From the NCBI GenBank assembly GCA_022577435.1, contig JAKOON010000050.1:2368501-2432500 (forward strand): a stretch of 64,000 nucleotides of DNA, in the 5' to 3' direction. Origin of the DNA: Embiotoca jacksoni. Taxonomy: Eukaryota > Chordata > Actinopteri > Embiotocidae. Position numbers and translations under genes: made by a program. The notes under the pieces were generated by a model that was not told where the DNA came from, did no database searches, and saw nothing but the letters and a program-made list of their open reading frames with translations. Below are positions 39,001-51,000 of the stretch, piece by piece (position 1 is the stretch's first letter; each line of letters opens with the position of its first letter).

Positions 39001-42000
39001 ACCCTCAGTGCATGTTTAGGATGAGTATGCTCGATATATCTTGTATTAAGTCGGGTATGTTCATCAAAATGGTGACATGTTGGAACTCGATTTTTGCATT
39101 TAAGGTGGCTTTTGCTGTCTCTTTTGTCATGTTTCATTAGAAAATTACCGTAGAAGGTGAAGATTCAAAGAAAAAATGAGCAAATTATGAATTTTTAGTT
39201 ATCACCCATTACTGGAAGTTGATTACTATTAAATTACCCCACTCATTATGTTATAAAATGGGCCTTGAGGATGATATTAATATAATGGATTTTATACATT
39301 TAGCTGAGTGCCTTGAGCCGTGTGTGTTTTTGCTGTGCTTTGCATCGTTTTATGTCGTTTGATTTACCGATTGTAACTGATAACTTCACCAATTTACAAG
39401 CCTTTGCTGCAGGCCTGAAAGGCTCGGTTCTTCATTCTCGTTTATTTTACCTTTAATAGCTCTTTACTGCCACATAAATATGACATTTTATTCCACGTAC
39501 ATGCACGTGACAAACAACCCAACCTATTTTGAAAAGCATAGCTAATGAAACTTATTGTATCCAAAGATTTCTCCTTGAGTTAGTGAATTTCCCAATTTCA
39601 CAGCTTGTATCAGCAGCCGTGCCATCACTGGGAATTAAAACATTACTGTCCTTTAAATTGGTTATAAGGATTTAATTAGTTGTTGCAGTTGATTAATATG
39701 AACCTGTTCCTTCCAAAAATGCTGGAGTATGTCTATTATAGCATTAAGGTGTAATATAATATCTTAAATCCCACCTTGAATACTGCCACCGCCAATAGTG
39801 CATTTAGGCCCAGATTAAATCTGTCACTTGTAGGCAGCTGAGTTAGTTTGGAGGAGTAACATACATAGCGGGAAAATGTATGCAGATAAAGTAATCACAA
39901 AGAATTCATAAATTATGGAAAATTATTATAAATCCATTTTTTTACGACACATAATTCATTTTCTCCAAGAATACAAACTAATATAGGGTTGAAGCCAATG
40001 CGAATGGCATAAAAATGTAACAACATTTTTATTTTTTAAATTTTTTTATCCAACGTTAGCTGTTTTTATGACAGAAGAAAAAGCTCTTCAGAAGATTTTT
40101 ATTTTTTATTTGTTGGAGTAAATGCTGGTGCTTTGAAAATCAAACCTCTTCAGTGAACTACAGCAGTGTGTGAATGGGAAGATGGGAGCGAGCTGTAAAA
40201 CTTTGAGCGTAGTATGTGGAGTATCTCATAACATTGAAAACCTTACACGCGCAGAAAAAAAAATAATTTGAAGCATTTTAAGCGTCAGCAAATAGTTACA
40301 GTCTCTGTGTACTAACCACACTAATTAAATTCATTCAAGTGTAATTTTAAACCATTTTTACAACTCTGACAGTAAACACGGATCCATCTGGTTATGATAA
40401 CTTAGTGGACAGGCTAGACATTTTATAAAGTATTGATCTGAATTGCCACAAACAACACTTAATACAGTTTTGTCTGGTAATTCGTCTTACTGCCGATGTA
40501 CATAATATTTGTCTCAAACCACTTTGAAATCTATCACGTTGATTTAGAGGGAAAGATGCAAAATAACAGAACCCAGATTTCCCAGCCTCACTTTGCAGTG
40601 CGCAGTGCAAGCACTGGCAATTTACCTGAACACACCCAACTCCATTTGATATATCACTTTGTGCTGTAATGCACCACAACACACTATAAATCAGATTACC
40701 TTTGTGGCCCATCTGCAGTCCAAACACATTTATTTTTCTCCCAACTCACAGATGATGCAGTGGTTTTTGATCTTTATTTTATTTTATTTTTTTGCCCCCC
40801 CCCCCCCCCCCCCCCCCTTGTAAACCACAACAAATCCCCAAGAAAATTATCTGTAAGTTTGAGCACCCCATACAAAATGAGCTGGCACGGTCAAACTAAA
40901 CCTCAAGCAATCTTCTCAACCTCCCCCCCTTCATAATCATAGCTCCCCCTCCATATGTTAAATTGACTGGGTTTTGGGCATTCATTCAACTTGAGTTTGT
41001 ATAGAGAGGGATCCAGACTTGCTTGGCATAGCATAAGGCAGCAATACTTAATACTGAAACACGGATGGATTTAGCAGCTCAGCTGGTGGCAGGGCAAAAA
41101 GTGGGGGTGGGGGAATAGTTCCAAGCTAAATAGCAGTTAATGACCTTCGAGTGCGTCCTTGTCTCTGGGATAATGTGACCTGGGAGGACACAGATTTAAC
41201 CAGCTCAGGGCAAAAAAAAAAAACAGCCGTGCTCAGCACCCACAGATTGAGTGAAGAAAGGGTTAAAACAGGCCCTCCACAGTTATTACATAATCGCCTG
41301 ATGGCAACTATTAGAGCTGACCTCAATCATTTTGCATAATCGTTTGAATATTTTCCATTGATCTGTATAAACACAGCTGGATGAGTAACAGGAATACTTT
41401 CATCACTATTTCCACATTCCACTGTTTGAAGTTTGACTGGCGCCATCCATTTGTGTCCTCTTCTTCTGCTGTGATTTAAAGGCACACGAGTGGAAAATTA
41501 GCACAACCAAATGTTTATCTCGAGGCGCTTAACTTCTATTATTTGACCGACCGTATTTGGATGAGCATCCATAAACATCAACATAGTTTCAAAGTCAAAC
41601 ACCCCAGCCAACCAATTGCTCCCCTTCATAAGGTGTATATGTATTATATACCTTATTCATGTGTGTGTGTATATATGTATATACACACATTGTAATATGT
41701 ACTATATTTAGGTTTAGGCTACAATAGTGTCATAAAATGAACAGGAAAAATAAAACAATTGAATCATTGATTGGAATTATTTGTAATACAATCAATCGTC
41801 AGCTAAATTTCATGATCGTGACCAGCACTCGGTGAAACCCAAAGTGTCAGTATGAAATTTTCTGACGTACAATGTCATCAATGTTGAAAGAGTCGATGCA
41901 TATCAGGATGCAGTGAAGCGTTTGGTGCGAGTCAGGAGATAACAAAGTCCAGCACATCTCAGATTTCCTTTTTCGATTTCTCTGCTTTTAATTCCGAGAG

Positions 42001-45000
42001 TGTTCATAGGCCTTTCGCAGACTATTTATGTTGTTGGCAACACTTTGCCGAGCAGTCCTGTGAGAATTTTGGGCCACGGCACCAGGAAACAAAAAATCCT
42101 GAAGATAGATCAAGCAGTACATGTTTCTCAGTCCTAAAGCAGTCTGTAGTAGACAGTAGTTTTGTGTAGCGGTTTGTAGGTGACTGTAGTTTTGTGTAGC
42201 GGTTTGTAGATGACTGTAGGTGACTGTAGCTGTGACCACATTGAATGTCTTTATCAAATTTCACTGCAATTCATTCAGTAGTTGTAGAAATAGAAATGTT
42301 TCGGATTGACCCACCAGCCAGCAGACTGACATGGTTATTCACAGATCCCTGACTCCTAGCATTGCTAACAAACCATGTATAATCACCATTTATTGACACT
42401 TTTGGTCTTAATAATTCATAACAAATGAATTAACCTGAGGCAGCGCGGTATTTTCCAGGTTATAGGCTTTTGAGGAGATTTCTTTCAGAGAAATAAAGGT
42501 GTTAGGTTAAATGTTCTGTGCTTTAAAACATTACTGGATCAGAAGTTCCCTGTGATGGTGCTTTCATGCAGACTGCAGAGACATGACCATGCTGTGACTT
42601 CATTACAGATCTCCTCTTTTTTTCCCCCTGATTTCTGGGGTACGTGATAATTAGTATGTGTTATCTGATACAGCGTGATCTGAAAAGATTAGAGCACCTG
42701 TGAATAATCTTGCAATGCATGCTGTAGTTGTCAGTGCAATTGTGTTCAGTTGGATGCCTCTTGAATCAAAGGAATCTCGGAACAAAAGGGAGAGCTCGGA
42801 TAAAATGTGGTCTCACAGAAATGCTGGAAAGACAGCGTAGGGTGGCCTTTATCATCATTTTAATTTTGTCCCAGATTCACGCCTACGCACTCTTTTGGAG
42901 TTTGCTTTGTTGCCATGCGGATAAGCGCGAGTGAAAAACACAGTGGAGTCGGCATCAAGGAGATAAGTGACGACCGTGCAGAGACAGATTGTGATATTGG
43001 CTTGATTGGAACGGTTGTGATCTGTGCATCTTTTCTTCCGTTCAGTGATGACAGTTGTTAACGCAAAGAAGAAAACTGCTTCAGATGTTGTTGTGTTTGT
43101 TTATTTTATTTTGTAATTTCTGTCTTAGCTTTTCTCCTTAATTGCAGTCCACTGTTTTTATTCTTTACTTCACTCTCTGTGGCTGTCACGCAAGCGCACA
43201 CACTGCTTCAGACAGCAAGTTCACGGTCTTATTTTGCTCAGCCAGGTGACGCTGCCTGAATCTGTCCGTCTCTCTTCAGGTCGGACAATCATTCTGTCCA
43301 CACACCACATGGATGAGGCAGACATCTTAGGCGATCGCATCGCCATAATCTCTCATGGAAAGATGCGCTGCTGCGGCTCCTCACTCTTCCTGAAGAAATG
43401 TTTCGGCAGCGGCTACTACCTCACTTTGGTCAGAGATGGGTCTGAAAAGATGACAGCTCAGCGCAAAGGTATCCTGCGCAGTCAGGCCAAAAAGGAACAA
43501 ACAGTAAGCACATGTGTTTTCTGCTCAGCAATGAGCTTTTTTTTTTTTTAAATCTTGCATCAGCATATGTGCCCTTTTTCGCTTTGGAACTTGAAATTTT
43601 ATTCCATTAATGACCTTGTGGAGCCAAATATATCACTTTCTATTCAAATGAAACACATGTTGACTCATTCAAAGTTTAAAGATTTAAAACTGCACTAATG
43701 AATATTATTGTATTAACGTTGGAATGCATGATTATGTGCAGTATCAAAGGGCTCTTTGGAGGCAATAAACCTATACAAAAAAAAAAATCATTACATAATT
43801 CTGAAGTTTGGTTCAATACCACTACTCTCATCATCATCGTAATTTTCATTAACCAAATACAGTAACACACATTGCTAAACCCACTATATGCTACATATTT
43901 GCCAGCCTCAAATGACAAACATACAGTCTTGAGAAAAATAAGTGCAGCCCATGGAAATTGATGAGTTTTTTTTCTCGATATATTTGGATATGCAAATGAT
44001 AAAAGTCAAAATGTAATTTCCATGGGATGTGCTTTTTTATTTTCTTATATATAATTGTCAATAAGCTGAACATAGCGGTAGCATTTAACCCATAACACAC
44101 CAAGTATTACTATCAGGAATTGATGGTAAAGTAAAATAGTAATTTGTAAAAACCAAAACAGAGAAGACTCCAAATGGAAGCTGGTCTTTTTCTGTGTCTG
44201 GTGGATGTATAAAAGGGCAACTGTTTTATCAGGTTTATAAAGTCATTAAATGTCAAATGTCTGTGTAATGTTTAGATTTGTGTGCCGATCTGGTCCCCAG
44301 TGACAAATGTAGAGCCTAAATTAGACTGAAGCAGTTACAACACTATTGTTCACTTACACAGCGGCCTCGCAAACCAGACGTGCTGACTCAACTGAAATTT
44401 GATCTTTAAGTGTCTTCCAAGGTACCTTGCTTTGCTGTTTATTAGTTTTTCTTTACGTATTTAAAATCAGATTTAATGTCTCATTGTCTCTTCTTCACAA
44501 GTTGTATGGGATCGAGGGCCACGCATATACCCTAAATAGTTTTTAGTGACAAGCTACGAAACACTGACATTTTACATTGCATGCCTGCTTAGTCTTCTTT
44601 ACTAATGATCAGATGAAAGATTTAAAGATTTGAAATTCGAGTGTTTCTTATCATGGACTACTTGTGATATTGTACTTTTTATTTAAAAAAAATTGGACAG
44701 TCGAGGCCAAAAAATGTAATCTGTTTCAAGATGCTATTTTACATATTTAATTTGAGAAGATTGACTTATTTTCCTCAGTGAAGAAAAGGTTTGTTGTAAA
44801 CAAAGTCATCAAAAACCATCGTCTCTGCATCCTCAGGGATCTTTCAGCAGTGCACATGGCCGCTGACAGACACAGCATCGGCTGTGTGGTCTCATTATCT
44901 TCAGATAAACAGGGATATGGTGACTGGGACCCGGGCCTGACCACACGATTACCCCTCCTTTTACATCTTTATTAAAACACCTTTACATAAACCTGCTGTA

Positions 45001-48000
45001 ATTGGAAGGAGATCATTCTTTTTGACTTCATATATCAAAAAAGAAGTTCAGCCTCAGGCCCCTTTGACACAGCGCTCACCTCTCTCTAGTCTATTATTGA
45101 ACACTGCTCCTCTGACTTTCTAGAGTGCTATCTTTCCCTCTCGCCACCTTCCCCCTATGATGATCTGTGTTTAGTCTCTCCCAGCATGAGAATTGGCAAA
45201 CGTCTACGTGCTGGATGATACTAATTGTCACCGGGGAGAGGGGTGATTCTCGCTTTTGCTCGCCAATGGTGCCTCGCACACTTAGTTTTAATCAATTGGA
45301 GCAAATGAACAAGATGCACCGATGCCAGCAGGGCTCGAGTGATTACCATTTGTCTGCAAGCTCTTTGAGGCGAGCGCAGTCATTTGTTTGAAATAAATAA
45401 ATAAACATGCAAACACCTTTTATGGGCGAGGTGAAGTGGAGCGCCCTTCGCTGGATGACACTTTGGAAAATAATTGGGAGATTTTGCGGTTGCACAGTAA
45501 ATATAACAGGGACAGGACCGGGCGAAGTTTGATTGCCTCGATCTCATTTCATTGTGATTAAACTCCATTTGATAAATGTCATGAAGGTTTTTAAAATTCA
45601 ACCTTTGTTGAAATTAGAAAGTTATCCTTTAATTGTGTGTGTATTGTCTTAGTCTGAGAAGACTTTGGCCTGATATTCCTTCCGAGGTTGACAGCGCTAC
45701 CTGTTGACGCATGCATCCAGCTTTATTTACAGCTTCGAAACAGAAACTTGTGGATGCCTGTTATTTGATTAATGTAAGAGAGGAGTTGTCAAGGAGGCAC
45801 TGTTCATCATTCTAAGTGGTAAGGCATGATAAAGCCTTTCTAATCCAATTCTGATTAACAGGAGACAGACTGTCCTTTGAGCAGCAGCCCAGACGACGGC
45901 ATCGGCAGCCAAAGCTGGAGCAACTCTGATCCCTCAGGTACAAACTTTGTCGGCTACTGTCTGTCATATTTTATGATGAGCGCCATTTAGACCAATGTTA
46001 TATGGAAATTTTATATAGTTCTAAAGCATACATTTGAATAACAAGCACCTACAGTTGTACATTACCATAACACACTCCATTTCCTCATTCTTGTCAAGGA
46101 ACTACAAAGGCATTATTGTGTATTTATTATGCAAGCAAAAAAAACACAGTTTTGACAGATGTCTTGATCTGCAATCAAAAATCAAGTTTGTAAGTAAAAA
46201 AAATACATGAACTGAGAAACCAATTATTTGCATTTCAAACAAATTTGCTCTCAGTTTTATTAGTTTTGGTCACAGAAGTCACAATTTTGCTTATGAGACA
46301 AGACTCTTGGTTGCATAATAAAGACGCAAAAATACCTTGATGGAAACAGGCCAAATTTAACCATAAAACTTCTCAATATAGAAACATCCAACTGTGCTGA
46401 AAATCCATTTACTCATAGATTTCTGTTATCTTTCCATCGCCATGCCCACAGACACAGCATCAGTGCTAAAGCAGCTGCTGCCTTGAGATGCTTTTTAAAA
46501 TGTTGTAACTACTGGTAGAGTGCACTTTAATGTCCCAATAAAGTGGAAGATACACATGGGAAAGCAGGAGTTTCAGTACCAGCGAGCGCGGAGGTCTGTG
46601 TGTATCATTGACGTGCGTTTTAACTATAATATCTTTGAAATTGTGATGAATCCCCAAAAGAAACTGTAATCTTGATCTCTGCCGTGTTATTTTGAAGAGG
46701 GAGAGAGTTATGCCGTCTTGTTAGTTGAACTTGGTCCTCCCTGATGGCCCATCCAGCGGACTGTTGTCCTCCTCTAAACGGTGGTGGTCTTTACGAGAAG
46801 CTTTTCACCAAGGCCTTCCCTCTCTTATTAAACGGCAGCAGAGCAGGTTCTTCAAATGAAATACAAAACTTTCTGGAAACTAGGCGTAAAACGATTATTG
46901 TCCCACAGCTGTCGTCGGTATTTTGATACTCCCAAGGTACCAAATCCCAAAGTGGCAGTGCTCAAAATGTTAGAGAGGCCGCACATAGTGCTGAATCATC
47001 ACATGAATCTCCAACTTCCCTGAGCTTTATATGATGTGTGGCCATTTTTTACTGTATGTTGAGCTGCCCTGCGATAACATACAGTAAAAACTGGCCACAC
47101 ATCAACAGTTTTCATTGAGTTGTTTCGGGTTTAAGGTCTTTTGCACATTTTATGTGCTCAGATTGAAATACATCTTCCCATATGGTTAGATTTGTTTTTT
47201 TCCCCCCTGTAGCTATTTCCTCTTCCATATTCATGAATTTCCACTTTTGAAATGCATGTTTCTTAAATGATGGTATTCATTAGCATTAGTCGAGTATTGT
47301 ATCCTGAAATATACAAGTAGCACTCATAAAGATTGTTTATCTAACCAAATCAGTCATAGAAAGTAAAGATCAATGAATATTTAATGCCACATTTTCTACG
47401 TTATTATTATTGTATCACTTTATCTATTTTGATGCACTCACACTCATTTACATTTTAATTCATTGGAGGATGTTGCATACCTGTCCAAAACTGACATCTG
47501 TCAAACATTTAACCCAAGTTGTAACTTTGGCCTTACTTGCACCTTTTTTTAATTATTTTTTTTATATTGAATATAGAATAGCAGAGAAACAGTAGAAATA
47601 GAGCAGATTTTGCCCATCTAAATCATATGCTGCAGGTTATTTTATATGTTTTGATCATTGTTGGGCTTGATCAGGAAAACAAAGGTACTCATACAGGACC
47701 TGATCAGAGGACGACTCTCTGGAAGGATCCAGGTTATTATGCATGGCAAAATAAATCAGAATCAAACCAGCTCCTTCCTTCAAAATGATTATACATGTAT
47801 AAATAGTTGGATGTACGATAGAAAACGCCATAAAAGCAATCACATTCCCACAAGTTGACAGCACATTTCTTTTTATTAACACACACCAACAAGCAAACTG
47901 AAACACACACATGTTCACAAATAATTCAGTCTGATGTGTGAGGCAGATCCATTTACTTCATCATAAAGCACCAAGCCAGTGGTTGTTAAGCTTCAGTAAT

Positions 48001-51000
48001 TATGTATGAGGGGTTCTGGATCAATAATGGATGTGGTACGTTCTGCAACACTGATTCCCACAAAGACCCGGCTTTAGAATGGATGAGGCACGGGGAATTA
48101 TGTCCACTGATCTGCTCCGGTGTCTTTAAATGACATCATCAATTGTGTTGTCCTCTCAACATGGTACGCAGTGGTTTCAGATGATTTGATAGGTGAAGTG
48201 TCTTTGGTATCATGTCATATCAACATTTAGTTTCAAAGATGCTGTCATTTAAACACTGTTTTTCTTAGCAGCTGAACTCTCTGCCTGTTGTATCACTCTG
48301 ACAATCATCTTTACCCGAACGGATGAAGGACGCGTATAAAGAGGGATAATAATGTGCATTTATTTGCAATCTTTGCATCCTTTAAAAAAACAAAACAAAT
48401 TCAAACGTTTTTGTGGCTTTTCCTTCAACAGATTTAACAGCTGTGGGTCAACTGGTGCGCTGCCACGTTCCTGAGGCGCTCTTCTTGGAGAGCATCGGTC
48501 GGGAGATCACCTACATCCTGCCCTACGGTGGAGCCAAAGATGGGACCTTTGCCACACTCTTCCAAGAGCTCGACCTAGCCATGGCTGACCTTGGCCTGAC
48601 CAGCTATGGCATCTCTGACACCACGCTGGAGGAGGTAAACTGAACGTGGGATTGACAGCCTTGCTCATAATAGAAGCATGAACACATATAGAGACATATG
48701 AATACACACGGAAAACATTGTTTTTGTTCTTTCCTTTTATTGCTGTAAATTCACTTTACATTTGTTGCCACTGAAAACCTACTCTCTCGTGTTTCATAAA
48801 TGAGGAAATGTCTTGGTATTTTTTATTTTCTGTTCCCACTTTTTTGTATATCTTTTCCTGCCTTTGAAGGACTTTAAGTAAGAAATCAAAACATCATCAC
48901 AGATCGTGTCTGAATCTCTCCCACAAGTTAATACGTGCAATTAAAAAAAAAAAAAAAAAACACCTTCATGATTAGCCAATAGCCTTTAACTTATAGGGTT
49001 TTGAATCAAGAATTCTCCTCAGATTCAGGTATTGATTTGTGCTGATGATGAAAGCCATGCCTGATTCTCAGGCAAGTTTATTTTTCATTCCTAATGAATG
49101 TTCAATGGCGTCACAACCACACCAACCTTGAAGCGACTACAATATATTTTCAAAAATTCTCCAAACTAAGGTGCTTTGCTCCCCATTAAAATTCACAAGA
49201 TGCATATTTCAGCTTCTTGCATCATGTTTATGTCGTAGATTTTATTTGTTAATTTGTTATAATGCATCAGCGTGATGACATCTTTTTGAGCTTTTACTTG
49301 TAGTTGCAGGACTTTATATGTTAACTTTCTATTTTATTTGACATCCTAAATTTCAAATATATTTCGCCCAAAAGCATCGAATGTGCAGCAGAAAAGGCAG
49401 TTGAGTAAATGTCAGTCCACATGCAGAACACAGTCTTATTTCTCTTACACAAATGACTCATGCTGTATGTTTGCCATGCAGACGAATGGATCATAAAGCC
49501 GAGTGACTGTTGGCTAACGCTGTTCATGTAGCTCAGACATGCACCAGACACTCGTGGCCTGCAGGCAATGTGAATAATTCCTTTTGAATTTGTTTTAAAT
49601 TCAACCACAACAAGGTTATTTCATCTGTCCATGTTTTCTTTTGAAGTCCAAACACAATTCCGTTGAAATGCGCAGCGATTCTCTGTTATGCAGAACAAAT
49701 AAATCGGAGCTGATAGAATTGAAGGACATGGACCTTAGTCATGTAATAGCATTTGCTGTTCTTTAGAATACCTCCTGTTTTTGAAGTGTATGATTATGTG
49801 AACATTTTTATTGTACGCTGTTTTGAAAGAAATAATTCACCACATGAAATCACATTCAGTCTCCCAGTAGTGTGCTTTTTTTTTTTTTTTTTATAGATGG
49901 CACACGTATTTACAAATAGATTTATTTTGACAGAAGGCCCACATTTAATAAATGAAGTCAAGGAGGACACTTCTCTTAGAGTGGCCACATGGCCGGTGTT
50001 CAAGTAAAGGTTAGGATCTCTGCATGGGTGCAAAATCCTGATCTGATCCTAAACAGAATCTTGACAGGGATAACTGGCATCTGCATCACACCTGGGCACA
50101 AATTATGAGCAAATATTTGAATGCATTAAATGTAAAAAAGGCTTCATAGCAGCTTAGATAACGCTCCCGTCACTGCAGTGTCATTAGCCGGCATTCTTCC
50201 TGCATGTGTGCTCATATTCTGACAGGGGACATACAGTACATAATTAATAATCATGCCTCATTTGTTCATTTTGCAGATTTTTCTTAAAGTGGCTGAAGAT
50301 ACGGGAGTGGATGCAGAAATACCACGTAAGATGATGATTCGTGTGGATTATTTTTGGGGAATAAAGAGCACTCTTCATCCCAAACACAAACACCAGTGAA
50401 ATAAATTGACTGTATAAGTATTAATGCAGAAAACATTGTACTTAATGTCTGTGATTAGAAAATAGTCAGTCAACATGTCTACAAACTAATTTTACGTTAA
50501 GCCGTTAACATGTTCATGATAGAGCTACAATTCTTCAACCATTGCTGATGTAGCGGTTGAAAAGCCTTTCTTTTTTTTAACTTCACTTATACAGATGCTG
50601 TTTCTTTGGTGCCACAATCTGGCTGTCACACAAGGCACTTCTGCAGCATTTAGCAAAGCTGCTGCTTATTCACGCTGGTTTTGGTCCAATGCGGAGCAGA
50701 AGCATTTAGTATCTGTAAAAGGAATATGCCAGTCAGTACGTTGACAGCTGAGGCAGCGTCTCGCTCCTGAAAGGCCATTTGATTTCTGTCCACAGTGCAG
50801 GTACATCAGTCGTAAAGAACAAAAACAAAGGATGTTTAAGGTCTCAGAAATCAGTCAAACAAATTCTGAACACAAACTGAATTAATGAGGAGGAACGGAG
50901 CTCATGTTGAAACTAACCAATAGATGTGTGACGGGTATGTAAGACAATATGAGAAAGTTTTATGGGAATACTTTAAGAGGTGACTCCATTATTGCACAGC

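Larger units (their letters stand above)
38069..43279 (+). other. Intron 13
   Basis: About 5.2 kb. Contains a poly-C tract at 40795-40817, a TG/TA palindrome near 41661-41688 and a 30-bp tandem repeat at 42152-42231. The 111-codon minus-strand ORF at 40392-40727 has no recognisable similarity. 3' end CCGTCTCTCTTCAG. Confidence 0.8.
45938..48431 (+). other. Intron 15
   Basis: About 2.5 kb. Contains a MITE copy at 46165-46320 and a striking 71-nt hairpin at 47033-47103. No exon seen. Confidence 0.8.

Noticed and set aside
40392..40727. 111-codon minus-strand ORF in intron 13
   Set aside because: No recognisable domain; within expectation for random sequence.
42152..42231. CRISPR-like array
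   Set aside because: Units are directly adjacent without spacers, and the genome is eukaryotic.
42022..42264. Minus-strand ORFs with repeated YSHLQTATQN
   Set aside because: Peptide repetition is caused by the 30-bp DNA tandem repeat.
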